Positions 8,800 through 17,769 of a DNA stretch of 64,000 nucleotides are shown piece after piece. The translations under genes were made by a program, and so were the position numbers. This DNA comes from Treponema sp. Marseille-Q4130. Its GTDB lineage: Bacteria; Spirochaetota; Spirochaetia; Treponematales; Treponemataceae. The stretch spans positions 248,001 through 312,000 of the forward strand of contig NZ_JACSET010000002.1 in assembly GCF_014334325.1 (NCBI RefSeq), given 5' to 3'. The notes under the pieces were generated by a model, which worked only from the letters and a program-made list of their open reading frames with translations, ran no database searches and was not told the origin of the DNA. How positions within the stretch are numbered: position 1 is the first letter of the stretch; the number at the start of each line of letters is the position of its first letter.

Positions 8800-10659
8800 C
8801 TATTGTTGCGCGGGATCGATGTAGTCGCGAAGACCGTTCGCGCGGCGCGGATGGCGGAGGCGCCTGAGCGCTTTCGCTTCGATTTGCCGGATCCTCTCGC
8901 GCGTGACGTTGAAGTACAAGCCGACTTCTTCGAGTGTGAGCGAATAGCCGTCGTCCAGCCCGAATCGCATTTTGAGCACTTCCTGTTCCCGCGGCGGCAG
9001 CGTGTCGAGCACCGAGCGGATCTGTTCGCGAAGCAGCGTATCCGCCGTCTGGGAGGCGGGGTTTTCGACTTCTTTGTCTTCGATAAAATCTCCGAGCAGC
9101 GAATCCTCTTCTTCGCCGATCGGCGTTTCGAGCGAAATCGGTTCGCGCGCGACGTTTTTTACCTGCTTGACGCGGGTGACCGGCCAGCCCAGCTGCTGTG
9201 CGATTTCATCGTCGCTCGGTTCGCGTCCGAGCTTTTGCATGAGCTGCCGCGATTCCCGAACGACTTTGTTGATCTGTTCGATCATGTGCACCGGAACGCG
9301 GATCGTGCGCGCCTGGTCGGAAATGGATCTCGTGATCGCCTGCCTGATCCACCACGTCGCGTACGTCGAAAATTTAAAGCCCTTGCGGTATTCGAATTTT
9401 TCGACGGCTTTGATGAGTCCGATATTGCCTTCCTGCACCAAATCGAAAAACTGCAAACCGCGGTTCGTATATTTTTTTGCGATCGAAACGACGAGGCGCA
9501 GGTTCGCATTGATGAGCTTGTTTTTCGCCTGCTCCATCATCGCCGATCCTCTTTCGATCTCTTTGCCCATGCTCAAAATTTCGTCAACGCTGTTTTCGAA
9601 TTCGTATTCGAGGCGGTAGAGCTTTCTGTCGATCTTTTGTATCTGCGTGTAGATATCGCGGATATCGTCGGTCGTCATGTTGAGTTCTTTTTCGAGCTTT
9701 TGCGATTCGGAACGGATGGCGATACGACGACCGAGACTGCGGAGGTCGGCTATGTTGACGACGCGCAGCTCTTTCATCTTTTTTTCCTGCTTTTGATGAT
9801 AGTCGGCAATCTTTTGCATAGCGTCGCGGAACTTCAGCGTAAATTTGTCGAGTTCTTCCGACTGTATGTCGATCCGCTGCAGTTGGGGCTGAATTTTTTT
9901 ATGCAGAGAGGCAAGCTGGGGTGCATCGAATATACGGACGGTTTGGTCGGTTTCGAAAAGCTGTTTTTTGATCGTCATGTACTGTTTGATTTCGGGCAGC
10001 ACCGGTTTGATGTATTCGCTGTAGCAGCTTTTGAGCCGCCGCTTTTCCGCCATCTCTTCGTTTATCTCTTTTCGCGGGCGTCCGGGTTCGTGGATATCGA
10101 TCCTCGTAAACGCTTTTTGCGCGACGGCGAAAAATTCGGGAATCATGATGCCGGAATTTTTGATGACGTCTTTGATGATGTTTTTACCGTTTTCCATTTT
10201 TTTGGACAGAATGACTTCCTGTTCGGCGGTGAGCAGATTTTCTTTTCCGATTTCTCGCAGGTAAAGCCGGATCGGATCGTCGATACTCGTCTCTTTGTCG
10301 CTGTTGACGAGCCTGCTTTTGACGATGTCGACGGCCTTTGCGACATCGACCGCTTCGCTCGGAACGCCGTCCGCTATGTCGTCATCCGCGATAGCGTCGT
10401 CCTCTGTCTCCCCATCGTCATCTTCTTCCGGCTCATCGCTTTCTTCTTCGGCGAGTAAATCATCGCTTTCGACGATCTGCAGATTTTCGCTTGAAAAAAG
10501 CTGGAGGACGTTTTCCATTTTCGGGGAATTGACGAAATCCTGTCCCAGCATATCGATCACTTCGTCCCACGTGACGGCCGACTTTTCTTTTGCGTATTCG
10601 AAAAGTTTTTGCACATTGGGATCCATCTCACGGTCGTTTTGATCTTTTTGTTGATCCAT
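8800..10659 (-). CDS. rpoD: Housekeeping RNA polymerase sigma-70 factor RpoD
   Basis: Primary sigma factor of 619 residues, the usual length of a sigma70 with a non-conserved region. An acidic region 1.1 comes first (about 1-110). Region 1.2 has [19 protein letters not shown] large non-conserved segment is followed by region 2 with [19 protein letters not shown] and [10 protein letters not shown], region 3 with IEQINKV, and region 4 with the helix-turn-helix [20 protein letters not shown]. It lies 23 nt after dnaG in a classic macromolecular-synthesis operon. The ATG at 10659 has only a distant AGGT; an alternative ATG at 10626 follows GTGAG. Confidence 0.96.
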   Translation of the reverse strand: MDQQKDQNDREMDPNVQKLFEYAKEKSAVTWDEVIDMLGQDFVNSPKMENVLQLFSSENLQIVESDDLLAEEESDEPEEDDDGETEDDAIADDDIADGVPSEAVDVAKAVDIVKSRLVNSDKETSIDDPIRLYLREIGKENLLTAEQEVILSKKMENGKNIIKDVIKNSGIMIPEFFAVAQKAFTRIDIHEPGRPRKEINEEMAEKRRLKSCYSEYIKPVLPEIKQYMTIKKQLFETDQTVRIFDAPQLASLHKKIQPQLQRIDIQSEELDKFTLKFRDAMQKIADYHQKQEKKMKELRVVNIADLRSLGRRIAIRSESQKLEKELNMTTDDIRDIYTQIQKIDRKLYRLEYEFENSVDEILSMGKEIERGSAMMEQAKNKLINANLRLVVSIAKKYTNRGLQFFDLVQEGNIGLIKAVEKFEYRKGFKFSTYATWWIRQAITRSISDQARTIRVPVHMIEQINKVVRESRQLMQKLGREPSDDEIAQQLGWPVTRVKQVKNVAREPISLETPIGEEEDSLLGDFIEDKEVENPASQTADTLLREQIRSVLDTLPPREQEVLKMRFGLDDGYSLTLEEVGLYFNVTRERIRQIEAKALRRLRHPRRANGLRDYIDPAQQ

Positions 10660-10682
10660 ATTTTTTTTCGGTACCTGTTTTA

Positions 10683-12464
10683 TTACTGTTTTAATTCGCT
10701 GTCGAGTTTCATTTTTTCTGCAAGGAGCGATTTGAGCTGTTCTCGATCGCTTTCCGTTGCGGGATTGAATAATCGGATTCTGCTCATGAGCGCGCTCCGT
10801 TTGCGTTCGAGCGCATTCCGTTTGATAAGTTTGATACCGTCTTCCACGATGCGCTTCCCGTTTCGGGAAAATTCTCCCGACGATATGACACGTGTTATCA
10901 TCCGTCCGAGTTCTTCATCGTCGCATCGGTTCAGTATGTTGCTTATCGATACGGTCTTTTCTCTGAAACAATCTTCCAAGATAATAAATAATTTTTTTGC
11001 GAGAGGGTCTTCAAAATCGTCAACGGCTATTTCCGCGCGCATGACCGTATACAGGTCGAGTTCGGCTATGACGGCGAGAACGGTTCGCAATTCGGCGTTG
11101 AGGGAAATGTCCGAATTCTGTCTGCCTGTCGATGATTGCTGCCGGTTTTTTAAGCGGTCGCGGGCTTGTTCACGATTTTCAAAATCTCTCTTAACAGCCT
11201 CCGGCTTTAGATTGAATGCCTGGCACAGCTGCTCAAGGCATGACTCTTTTTGAATATCGGAGCGGAGCGCGTCGACATACCGAAAAAACTCGAGCGATGC
11301 CTTTGTTTTGCCTTCGGGGGTATCGACAGCAAAATCGCTGCCCAATTTGGATAAAAGAAAGTCACTATCCAATATAGCATTATTTACGTCATTTGTCAAG
11401 GTCTCTGCCCCATAGCTTGCCATGATCTCCGCCGGGTCTTTACCTTCCGACAGTCTGATGATCTTTACCGTAAAATCAAACGAGCGGCACATGATGATCG
11501 CGCGCACGGTCGCCGCCTCGCCCGCTTTGTCCGAATCGAAAGAAAGCAGTATCGTGTCCGCAAAACCGCGCACAATGCGAAGCTGTTCTTCCGTGAGCGC
11601 CGTCCCCAGCGGTGCTACCGCATAGGTGATACCGCACTGGTGGTAGGCGATGCAGTCCATATAGCCTTCGCAAAAGATGACTTTTTTTTCTTCACGTATT
11701 TTATTTTTGGCGAAATTGAACGCATAGAGCGTTTCGCCTTTTTTGTACTGGATCAAATCCCCCGAATTCAAATACTTCGGTCCGTCTCCGTGCAGCAGGC
11801 GGCCGCCGAATGCGCAGCACTGCCCTCTCCTGTTGAAAATCGGAAACATGAGGCGATCGGAAAAAAAAGCCGTGTCGGGATAGTTTTTGCTGAAAAGCCC
11901 CGATTCCGCAAGGAAGGCGTCGCTGAAGTTTTTTCCGCGCAAAAATTTTTTGAGCCAGCTCCTGTCGGCGGGTGCATAGCCGAGTTTGAACGTCGCTATC
12001 GTTTCGGCCGTAATACCTCGTCCGGTGATATACGAAAGCGCATCTTTTCCACCGGGCGTCTGCGTGAGCAGATAGTGAAAGAGAGTTGCCGTGCGTTCGT
12101 AGAGATCGATATAGAGATCTTTTATGCCGTCGTCTTTCGGCCGCTCGGGTATGTCGCCCCCCGAATACGTCACTTCGATTCCCGCCCGCTTTGCAAGTGA
12201 GCGCACGGCATCGGCGTAAGAGACCTTTTCCGTCTCCGTAACGAATTTGATAACATCTCCGCTTGCATGGCAGCCGAAGCAGTAATACAATTTTTTATCG
12301 CCGTCGACGTGGAACGACGCGGTTTTTTCGTTGTGAAACGGACAACAGCCCCACCAATCGTTGCCGCTCCGCTTCGTCAATTTCGTGTATTCTCCGACAA
12401 TCGAAACGATATCGGACGTACTGTGGACGGCTTCGATCGTATCCTGCGATATGAGAGAAGCCAT
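10683..12464 (-). CDS. dnaG: DNA primase DnaG
   Basis: Primase of 593 residues that makes RNA primers at the replication fork. The N-terminal CHC2 zinc finger has Cys41, His44, Cys62 and Cys65 (CPFH...CFGC). The catalytic core has EGYMD of the TOPRIM fold and LSFDSDKAG with the acidic metal ligands. The C-terminal region for helicase binding is shorter and diverged. The frame is open further upstream, but [15 protein letters not shown] is the family start and its ATG overlaps the mltG stop (TGATG). Confidence 0.96.
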   Translation of the reverse strand: MASLISQDTIEAVHSTSDIVSIVGEYTKLTKRSGNDWWGCCPFHNEKTASFHVDGDKKLYYCFGCHASGDVIKFVTETEKVSYADAVRSLAKRAGIEVTYSGGDIPERPKDDGIKDLYIDLYERTATLFHYLLTQTPGGKDALSYITGRGITAETIATFKLGYAPADRSWLKKFLRGKNFSDAFLAESGLFSKNYPDTAFFSDRLMFPIFNRRGQCCAFGGRLLHGDGPKYLNSGDLIQYKKGETLYAFNFAKNKIREEKKVIFCEGYMDCIAYHQCGITYAVAPLGTALTEEQLRIVRGFADTILLSFDSDKAGEAATVRAIIMCRSFDFTVKIIRLSEGKDPAEIMASYGAETLTNDVNNAILDSDFLLSKLGSDFAVDTPEGKTKASLEFFRYVDALRSDIQKESCLEQLCQAFNLKPEAVKRDFENREQARDRLKNRQQSSTGRQNSDISLNAELRTVLAVIAELDLYTVMRAEIAVDDFEDPLAKKLFIILEDCFREKTVSISNILNRCDDEELGRMITRVISSGEFSRNGKRIVEDGIKLIKRNALERKRSALMSRIRLFNPATESDREQLKSLLAEKMKLDSELKQ

Positions 12465-13582
12465 CAGTTTTCCGCCGCCTTTTTTGTCGTATAGCGAACG
12501 CCTTCTTTGATGTGTTCGCCGAATGAGTCCGAAAATGCGTGGCGTCCCGTTTTTTCGTCTGTGAGGCGAAAATAATAATAATTCGTTTTCGGAGTGTCGG
12601 CTGCCGCTTCGAGCGCGATCATGCCGGGATTCGAAATCGGAGTCGGCGGAAGAGCCGCCCACTTATACGTGTTGTAGGGACTGTCGATTTTCAAATCGTC
12701 GTAGGTGATGACGTCGGGGTGCGCTTTGCCCTGTATTTCGGTGATGATGTATTCGATCGTCGCGCACGAATACAAGCCGATATTTTTTGCGATGCGGTTT
12801 TTGAACACGCTTGCGATGAGAGGCGCTTCGTCCGCGACGCGGTATTCCCTCTCGACGATGGACGCGAGAACGAGCGTCGTTTGAAGTTCGTCAGGAGAAA
12901 GGGATGCGAGCGTAGGATTTGCGCGTATATGTTCGAAAAAATTTTTTACCATCATGTCGATGACCGACGAAGATGCCATGTCGGGCGTAAAAAAGTAGGT
13001 ATCGGGAAAGAGATATCCTTCAAGGGTCGATGAGCGTATGTCGTATTTTTTTATGAGCTCACCGTTTACAGCTGCGGCTTTAAAATCAGCTGCGGTACAG
13101 ATACCCGCATTTTCGAGGCGCTCGCCGATTTTCGAAATCGTCAATCCTTCGGGAAAGGATGTGCGCACGTATTCCCTCTTTCCCGACGATGCGAGGGCGA
13201 ATATGTCGGAGATACTCATACCGCTTGAAATGCGGTATACGCCGCTTTCGAGCTTGAGCTTTGCACCTCCTGCAAGAAATCGGAAAAACGGATAGCGTGC
13301 GGCAAGGTAAAACGCATTTTCATTTTTAATAAGTTTTTTTTCTTTGAGTGTACGAGCGAATTTTTTTACCGTCATCCCTTCGGGAACTTCGACGCGCTCG
13401 GTTACCGCCCTCTCCGCGCTCGATACAGACCGTGTTTCGTATATAAAAAAAAGAGACGCGACGATTGCGCCGAGCACGAGTGCGGCAAGCGCTATGTAAA
13501 AAACGCGCTTTCCTTTTGTGACGAATGTCCTCGTGCCGCGTCTATCGCGCTCCCCGTCGCCGCCGGATTTTTTTTGACTCAT
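12464..13582 (-). CDS. mltG: Endolytic murein transglycosylase MltG
   Basis: Single-pass membrane lytic transglycosylase (372 residues; transmembrane segment about 28-48) that cuts nascent glycan strands and ends polymerisation. A LysM-like module with MTVKKFARTLKEKKLIKNE precedes the YceG domain. The catalytic glutamate lies in LASIVEREYRVADEAPLIAS, followed by VFKNRI, the family motif. The start overlaps the stop of the small gene upstream as ATGA, and the stop overlaps the dnaG start. Confidence 0.93.
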   Translation of the reverse strand: MSQKKSGGDGERDRRGTRTFVTKGKRVFYIALAALVLGAIVASLFFIYETRSVSSAERAVTERVEVPEGMTVKKFARTLKEKKLIKNENAFYLAARYPFFRFLAGGAKLKLESGVYRISSGMSISDIFALASSGKREYVRTSFPEGLTISKIGERLENAGICTAADFKAAAVNGELIKKYDIRSSTLEGYLFPDTYFFTPDMASSSVIDMMVKNFFEHIRANPTLASLSPDELQTTLVLASIVEREYRVADEAPLIASVFKNRIAKNIGLYSCATIEYIITEIQGKAHPDVITYDDLKIDSPYNTYKWAALPPTPISNPGMIALEAAADTPKTNYYYFRLTDEKTGRHAFSDSFGEHIKEGVRYTTKKAAEN

Positions 13583-13776
13583 GAATAAAATCGCTCCGCA
13601 TCTCCGATCGAAATGGAATCGTACACCGCTTTTTCCACGGCGTGCGCAAATTTTTCAAGACCGGAAGGAATGCTTTCTTCGTGCTCGCGGAAAAAACGCG
13701 CGATGAGCGCCGTCTCGTTCGGTGAAAACTCGTATAAAAACGAAAGAGATGCGGGTTTGGTTACATCGTCCGTCAT
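13579..13776 (-). CDS. Small conserved-looking protein of unknown function (65 aa)
   Basis: Start at the ATG at 13776 (MTDDVTKPASLSFLYEF) because GGAG lies 8 nt upstream and the ATG overlaps the stop of the MBL gene as ATGA; it ends in another ATGA overlap with mltG. The tight coupling on both sides is the best sign that this is a real gene. The sequence is soluble, acidic and probably helical (FSPNETALIARFFREHEESI). I do not recognise the family. Confidence 0.7.
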   Translation of the reverse strand: MTDDVTKPASLSFLYEFSPNETALIARFFREHEESIPSGLEKFAHAVEKAVYDSISIGDAERFYS

Positions 13777-14711
13777 AGGTTTATCTCCGCGCCCTCCGTC
13801 GCGAGGTAAACTTGCATATTCGCGTGCTCGATATACTGCGCGTACCACCGCGCCGCATGCAAAATCGAATGGAGTTTTTTATCGTCGTATGTCGGTTCGT
13901 GATGAAAGAGGTACACTGATTTGATATTCCAGTGAACGGCAAAATCGATCGCATAGCAAAACGCCGAGTGACCCCAGTTTTCTTTTTGATAAGCTTCGGC
14001 GACGGTGTACTGCGAATCGAGAGCGATGACGTCGGCGTCCTGAAAGACTTTTATGCGCTCGGGCGTCTTTCCGAAATCCCTTTGCGAAAGCTCGACATCA
14101 GTCGCATATACGAATTTTTTCCCGTTTTCGCTTATCGCATACGAATACGAATTTCCCGGATGCGACATTTTGCAGCAACATACGGGAACTCCTCCGACGC
14201 TGAACGGTTCGCCCGATTTTACCGTGTGAAAAGTGATCCGCTTGGCGCAGACGTCAAAAGGCGCCGGAAAATACGGGCGCGACATTTGAGTTGCAAGAAT
14301 GCGAGGAGCTGCGGGAAAGGCGGAATAGATATCGATTTTGACCGAAGGATCGTAGATCGCGTCGAAAAACGGAAATCCCTGCAGATGATCCCAGTGAAAA
14401 TGCGATAAAAGCAGATTATAATGATTGTCGGCGGGTTTTGTGCCGTTTTTTCCGAGTACGCGCAAACCCGAACCCGCATCGAGCACGATCTCCGTACCGT
14501 TTGCACTTTTTATTTCAACGCAGGGCGTATTGCCTCCCGTCGTGCCGTACAGCCAGTCGGGAAGCGAAGCGATAAATCGTTCGCGGGCGTCTTCCGATGC
14601 GATGTCTTTTTGCGTAATGCGCTGAACGACTGCGGTTATTTTTGCCTGAATCTGCCGAGGCGTAAGAGGCGTCGGAACGGAACCCCTCACTCCCCAAAAA
14701 TATACCTTCAT
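13773..14711 (-). CDS. MBL-fold metallohydrolase
   Basis: 312-residue metallo-beta-lactamase-fold enzyme. It begins MKVYFWGVRGSVPTP, then has LDAGSGLR, the metal-binding HFHWDH, a later histidine in MSHPGNSYSY, the metal-bridging Asp in YATDVE, and a C-terminal LFHHEPTYDD. This layout (GVRGSxP start, HxHxDH, HxG) is that of the phosphodiesterase-like RNase Z/PhnP/PdeB group; the substrate cannot be named. GGAGG lies 9 nt before the ATG at 14711, so I prefer it to the GTG at 14717. It overlaps the YkgJ stop as ATGA. Confidence 0.85.
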   Translation of the reverse strand: MKVYFWGVRGSVPTPLTPRQIQAKITAVVQRITQKDIASEDARERFIASLPDWLYGTTGGNTPCVEIKSANGTEIVLDAGSGLRVLGKNGTKPADNHYNLLLSHFHWDHLQGFPFFDAIYDPSVKIDIYSAFPAAPRILATQMSRPYFPAPFDVCAKRITFHTVKSGEPFSVGGVPVCCCKMSHPGNSYSYAISENGKKFVYATDVELSQRDFGKTPERIKVFQDADVIALDSQYTVAEAYQKENWGHSAFCYAIDFAVHWNIKSVYLFHHEPTYDDKKLHSILHAARWYAQYIEHANMQVYLATEGAEINL

Positions 14712-15163
14712 CTGCACTTTCCTCCGCGCTTGAATTTGAGCGGTTCGTTATTTTCGTACGCGGCGCGCGATGCGTTTATGGCCTCTTTCGTCCAAAGCTT
14801 TCCGCGGTTTATGCCGGGACACGCATCTCCCTCTTTTTCCCAGGATTCTTTATCCGTCAAAAATCCCGTCCAAAAGGGATATGTTCTGCACTGCACCGGC
14901 CTCGCGCCGTAAGCGGTGCAGCCGTCTTTCCACAAAATACAGTCGTAGTTTTCCGTATCTTTTAAGCATAAAAGGTATTCATCGTCATATTGAGGAACAA
15001 GACGGCAATAGGTTTTAATAAATTCATCTTCGGACAGATTAAACCATCGGCACAGATCCGTCAAATCGCTTTGCGAGAGAAAAACAAAACCTGGTTCGAT
15101 TCTGCAACAGCGGGAACATCGATTGCACTCAAAATGAAGACCGTCGTCAAAAAAAGCCGGCAT
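14708..15163 (-). CDS. YkgJ-family cysteine-cluster protein (CxxCxxCC)
   Basis: 151 residues. The N-terminus has CNRCSRCC, with further cysteines in CLKDTENYDC, DGC and QCRTYPFW, the pattern of the YkgJ / UPF0153 putative zinc- or iron-chelating family. Function is unknown; it could be a metal-binding or redox protein. First gene of the run leading through mltG, dnaG and rpoD. The start has no Shine-Dalgarno and lies 6 nt after a TATACT box. Confidence 0.85.
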   Translation of the reverse strand: MPAFFDDGLHFECNRCSRCCRIEPGFVFLSQSDLTDLCRWFNLSEDEFIKTYCRLVPQYDDEYLLCLKDTENYDCILWKDGCTAYGARPVQCRTYPFWTGFLTDKESWEKEGDACPGINRGKLWTKEAINASRAAYENNEPLKFKRGGKCR

Positions 15164-15169
15164 AGTATC

Positions 15170-15198
15170 AGTATAAAGAAAAAGCCCGTTACAGGCAA
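15170..15198 (-). promoter_or_regulatory. Promoter of the YkgJ-mltG-dnaG run, inside the tRNA-Tyr terminator
   Basis: Minus strand: TTGCCT (15193-15198), a 17-nt spacer, TATACT (15170-15175), then 6 nt and the ATG at 15163. The -35 box is the loop of the terminator hairpin after tRNA-Tyr, and the terminator's 3' stem and T-tract form the spacer. Predicts a leaderless mRNA. Confidence 0.6.
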
Positions 15199-15207
15199 CG
15201 GGCTTTT
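15178..15207 (-). terminator. Rho-independent terminator after tRNA-Tyr
   Basis: AAAAAGCCCGTT, loop GCCTGT, AACGGGCTTTTT on the minus strand: a strong stem followed by a T-tract, directly downstream of the two tRNA genes. Confidence 0.85.
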
Positions 15208-15212
15208 TGCAA

Positions 15213-15294
15213 TGGGGAGTGAAGGATTCGAACCTACGAAGGCATAGCCAGCAGATTTACAGTCTGTCCCATTTGACCACTCTGGAAACTCCCC
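15213..15294 (-). tRNA. tRNA-Tyr (GTA)
   Basis: 82 nt. Acceptor GGGGAGT pairs with ACTCCCC, discriminator A. The anticodon arm is CAGA-CTGTAAA-TCTG with anticodon GTA. It has a long variable arm, as expected for bacterial tRNA-Tyr, and a T-loop TTCGAAT. No CCA is encoded. Confidence 0.95.
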
Positions 15295-15298
15295 AAAA

Positions 15299-15372
15299 AG
15301 CCGACTCAGGGATTCGAACCCTGGACCTCGAGATTACAAATCACGCGCTGCTACCAGCTGAGCTAAATCGGC
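15299..15372 (-). tRNA. tRNA-Thr (TGT), slightly irregular
   Basis: 74 nt. Acceptor GCCGATT pairs with AGTCGGC, anticodon loop TTTGTAA (anticodon TGT), T-arm CAGGG-TTCGAAT-CCCTG. The D-stem keeps only three pairs (GCT/AGC) and the anticodon stem CGTGA/TCTCG has a T-T mismatch. No CCA is encoded. It is transcribed first and tRNA-Tyr follows 4 nt later. Confidence 0.85.
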
Positions 15373-15387
15373 GCTGCAGGTCGGCAC

Positions 15388-15416
15388 ATACTATATAATA
15401 ATATAAATTTCGTCAA
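15388..15416 (-). promoter_or_regulatory. Promoter of the tRNA-Thr/tRNA-Tyr pair
   Basis: TTGACG (15411-15416), 17-nt spacer, TAGTAT (15388-15393) on the minus strand, about 15 nt before the tRNA-Thr 5' end. The -35 box overlaps the stop codon of the chorismate mutase gene. Confidence 0.65.
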
Positions 15417-15796
15417 GTAGTTTTTTGGGAAAAATCGGGGCGCAGCGTTTCCGCTCCGTTTATGTATACGTGGCGCACGGAGGCGCCCTCGTCCATGTAT
15501 GCGGTGACGAGCACGCGGATCATACCTTTCGCCATGCCGCGGACAGAAGCTTCTTGGCTGCAAAAAAGCGCGCAGGCGGAAACGTCGATTTCGTTTTGTC
15601 CGCATCTGAGCGCGGATGCGGGATTTATTGCGTCCAAATCCTGCGTCATCGTAAACTGTATCGATACGACGTCTTCCGACGCGATATTGTTAAGTTTAAA
15701 AATAGATGTGCACATATCGCACACCCCTTTCGTAATCGATTCGGCCGTATTTTCCGCGCCGGAAGCTCCGCGTAAACCGTAGAGACGTTTTGTCAT
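15413..15796 (-). CDS. aroH: Chorismate mutase, AroH class
   Basis: 127-residue monofunctional chorismate mutase (chorismate to prephenate, first step toward Phe and Tyr). It matches the Bacillus AroH fold: GLRGASGAEN at the start with the active-site Arg, ALRCG in the middle, ALFCSQEASV with the active-site Cys and Glu, GMIRVLV with the key Arg, and RHVYINGAETLRPDF near the end with the Tyr. The open frame runs on upstream, but MTKRLYGLRG is the family start and its ATG overlaps the stop of the gene before it as ATGA. Confidence 0.9.
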   Translation of the reverse strand: MTKRLYGLRGASGAENTAESITKGVCDMCTSIFKLNNIASEDVVSIQFTMTQDLDAINPASALRCGQNEIDVSACALFCSQEASVRGMAKGMIRVLVTAYMDEGASVRHVYINGAETLRPDFSQKTT

Positions 15797-16545
15797 CGAC
15801 CGCTCTTTGTCGTACCTGAAAAACTGCTTTGCAATTCGGGATAGGTTTTTAATAGTTCGGTTATGTCTCTGTTCCGCGCCTCCGTGCGCGCTTGCTGCAT
15901 ATGCTGCGCTTCGATGTACGCATCGCGCGCGCTGTTGTACAATGTGCGGTCGGGCAGCTTCGACGAAAAAAGGGCAAAGTTGTCGAAGACGATGTTCGGA
16001 TAATCGACCGATGCGCTCACTCCTTCGAGGAGTTCTTCCGACGTAACGGTTTCCGGTCGGAAGTCGGTACTGTCGGATGTTTTTATTAAAATATACGATG
16101 CGGCTTTTCCCGCAAGGGCCGTGCACGAAGAATCGAGATATGCATCGAGACTTTCGGTGTCGGTGACGATGCCGCTTTTTACGAGGGCGATGATATTTTC
16201 AGGCGTAACGCGGGCCGTGCAGATAAAATCGAATCGATATGAAAAATCGGGAGCCGATTGAAAGGCGGTACTGTACACATCAGCCGACGGGAGGGAACCC
16301 GATACGGTTTTCGTCACCGTACGCGGTTTTAAGCTGAATACACGGAGTACCGCGTTCGTCGGAAGCAGGCATTCCCAATGCCACGAAAATCTGCCCGGCA
16401 AAACGGGTTCGCGGTTGACGCCGCTCGTCTTCGATATGAGCACGCCGCATTCGCCCGCTTCGACTTTGAATTGCGTCCATCCGAAATAAAATACGACGCC
16501 CGCTGAAACAAGTAAAATAAAAAATATCGCGATAACCTTTTTCAT
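15793..16545 (-). CDS. Membrane-anchored protein, possibly SPFH/band-7-like
   Basis: 250 residues with one N-terminal hydrophobic anchor (about 4-22). The following stretch VEAGECGVLISKTSGVNREP with a later PGRFSWHWE recalls the start of prohibitin/SPFH proteins, which bind the membrane and oligomerise. The end (AQHMQQARTEARNRDITELL) is a short charged helix, also as in that group. The resemblance is weak and the role unknown. AGAGGAAGT lies just before the ATG. Its stop overlaps the chorismate mutase start, so the two are cotranscribed. Confidence 0.6.
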   Translation of the reverse strand: MKKVIAIFFILLVSAGVVFYFGWTQFKVEAGECGVLISKTSGVNREPVLPGRFSWHWECLLPTNAVLRVFSLKPRTVTKTVSGSLPSADVYSTAFQSAPDFSYRFDFICTARVTPENIIALVKSGIVTDTESLDAYLDSSCTALAGKAASYILIKTSDSTDFRPETVTSEELLEGVSASVDYPNIVFDNFALFSSKLPDRTLYNSARDAYIEAQHMQQARTEARNRDITELLKTYPELQSSFSGTTKSGR

Positions 16546-16617
16546 ACTTCCTCTATGTATGTTTTTGCTGTATACTCGAAATTATAATCTTTTTTGCGAT
16601 AACTGCAAGGTGGAGCG

Positions 16618-16983
16618 ATGGGCGGTAAAGAAATTGAAAAGGACGATTCGAAACCCGTTTTATACCGGCTCGTCATGCGCACCGTTTTATTTTTCGCCCT
16701 CTTTTTATTTTCGCTCCTCGTCTTTTACGCGATCGGAAATTATCAAAATTTTCTCGACGAAAATCAATATGTTATTTTAAGCGCGGCTTCTCTCGCCTCG
16801 ATCGTGCTCTTCGTCTTTTCCGTTTGGGGCTTTGCCGTTTCACTCTGCTATGCGCTCAAAAACGATAGCCCGCACCGCGCTCTTTATATCGTATCGGCAG
16901 CCGTCATGATTTTTACGGCGGCTTTCGGTTTTGTGTGCATGTTCGCTTCCCGCCTCATCGATTTTCTTGCGGCCGGAATGTAA
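16618..16983 (+). CDS. Small integral membrane protein, unknown function
   Basis: 121 residues with three or four hydrophobic segments (about 18-42, 52-80, 88-118). AAGGTGGAG lies just before the ATG and a TATAAT box lies about 30 nt upstream. No recognised domain. The end overlaps the 3' end of the convergent thiamine pyrophosphokinase gene by 29 nt. Confidence 0.65.
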   Translation: MGGKEIEKDDSKPVLYRLVMRTVLFFALFLFSLLVFYAIGNYQNFLDENQYVILSAASLASIVLFVFSVWGFAVSLCYALKNDSPHRALYIVSAAVMIFTAAFGFVCMFASRLIDFLAAGM

Positions 16984-17767
16984 CCGTTGCGGATAGCGGC
17001 AGGATGAGCAAAAAATCCGCTTCGCATGCGGTAAGCGTCACGGGCTTTCGATCCGTAAAATAATTTTCCGAAATACGGTTACTGATGCTCGGCATACCCT
17101 CTCTTCGAAAACCTTCCCAAAAAAGACCGTGCGATATAAGCTTTCCTCCGGTACGGGAAGAAGCCGTGCGGGCAACGGAAACGATGTCATCCCGTTTTAA
17201 ATCTAAGATGTCGCAAGCAGTTCCGCTTTTGAGCAGCCGGACGGCTTCGTTCGGAAGAAGCCATAGGTCGGCATGCTGCGGGGTACAAAACGAATCGCAT
17301 ATCGCCAAAAGGTGGTCGAGCCTGCCTCCCCCGCCGCCGATGAGCGTGATAAACGGAATTGCATTTTGTAAAGAAGCTTCACGGAAGGCCGCATCCAAGG
17401 CGAGCTCCGTGTCGGTAAAATCTTTGTTGCAGGGAAAACGTTCAATGCGCACCTCTCCCCGTTTTTCTCCGAACTGCGGACTTTCATCATCGTTCCGGTC
17501 GTACAGATCGATGAGCTTTACATCGGAAATGCTGTCGAAGTCCCCGACGATGAAATCGGGCGTCAAATCGATGTGCGCCGCTTCGCCGCTTTTGAACGCG
17601 TCCGCATAACGCTTGAGCGTATCGAGTCCCGAATCCGCAGCGATGACGATGTCGGGCACATGGGAGACGAAATGCGATTTGACCGCTTCGGGCTCCGGGG
17701 CATCGCCTCCGGTAAAGATCGTGCAGCGTATAGACTTTTTCCGCTCGGAAAACTTATAATCGCTCAT
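16955..17767 (-). CDS. thiN: Thiamine pyrophosphokinase
   Basis: Transfers pyrophosphate from ATP to thiamine, giving the cofactor thiamine diphosphate. 270 residues. It has IVIAADSGLDTL, the metal-binding PDFIVGDFDSIS, DFTDTELALDAA and the GGGGGRLDHLLA glycine motif, all of the TPK catalytic domain, followed by the beta-rich thiamine-binding domain (SHGLFWEG). Start at the ATG at 17767 (MSDYKF). It is divergent from the nucleotidyltransferase gene with only 2 nt between the two ATGs, so the promoters must overlap the opposite coding starts. No TPP riboswitch is present. Confidence 0.9.
   Translation of the reverse strand: MSDYKFSERKKSIRCTIFTGGDAPEPEAVKSHFVSHVPDIVIAADSGLDTLKRYADAFKSGEAAHIDLTPDFIVGDFDSISDVKLIDLYDRNDDESPQFGEKRGEVRIERFPCNKDFTDTELALDAAFREASLQNAIPFITLIGGGGGRLDHLLAICDSFCTPQHADLWLLPNEAVRLLKSGTACDILDLKRDDIVSVARTASSRTGGKLISHGLFWEGFRREGMPSISNRISENYFTDRKPVTLTACEADFLLILPLSATVTFRPQENR
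17731..17760 (+). promoter_or_regulatory. Promoter of the tRNA nucleotidyltransferase gene, predicted leaderless
   Basis: TAGACT (17731-17736), an 18-nt spacer and TATAAT (17755-17760), 9 nt before the ATG at 17770. It lies within the 5' coding part of the divergent thiN. No Shine-Dalgarno is found before the ATG. Confidence 0.5.
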
Positions 17768-17769
17768 AC

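Noticed and set aside
8803-10458. Very long open frame antisense to rpoD (551 codons)
   Set aside because: It mirrors the rpoD frame, has low-complexity Phe/Asp/Arg-rich sequence, no ribosome-binding site and no domain. It is a by-product of codon use in rpoD.
16351-16380. SRP-RNA-like GTCGGAAGCAG word
   Set aside because: It lies inside a coding region and the rest of the SRP RNA hairpin is missing; chance match.
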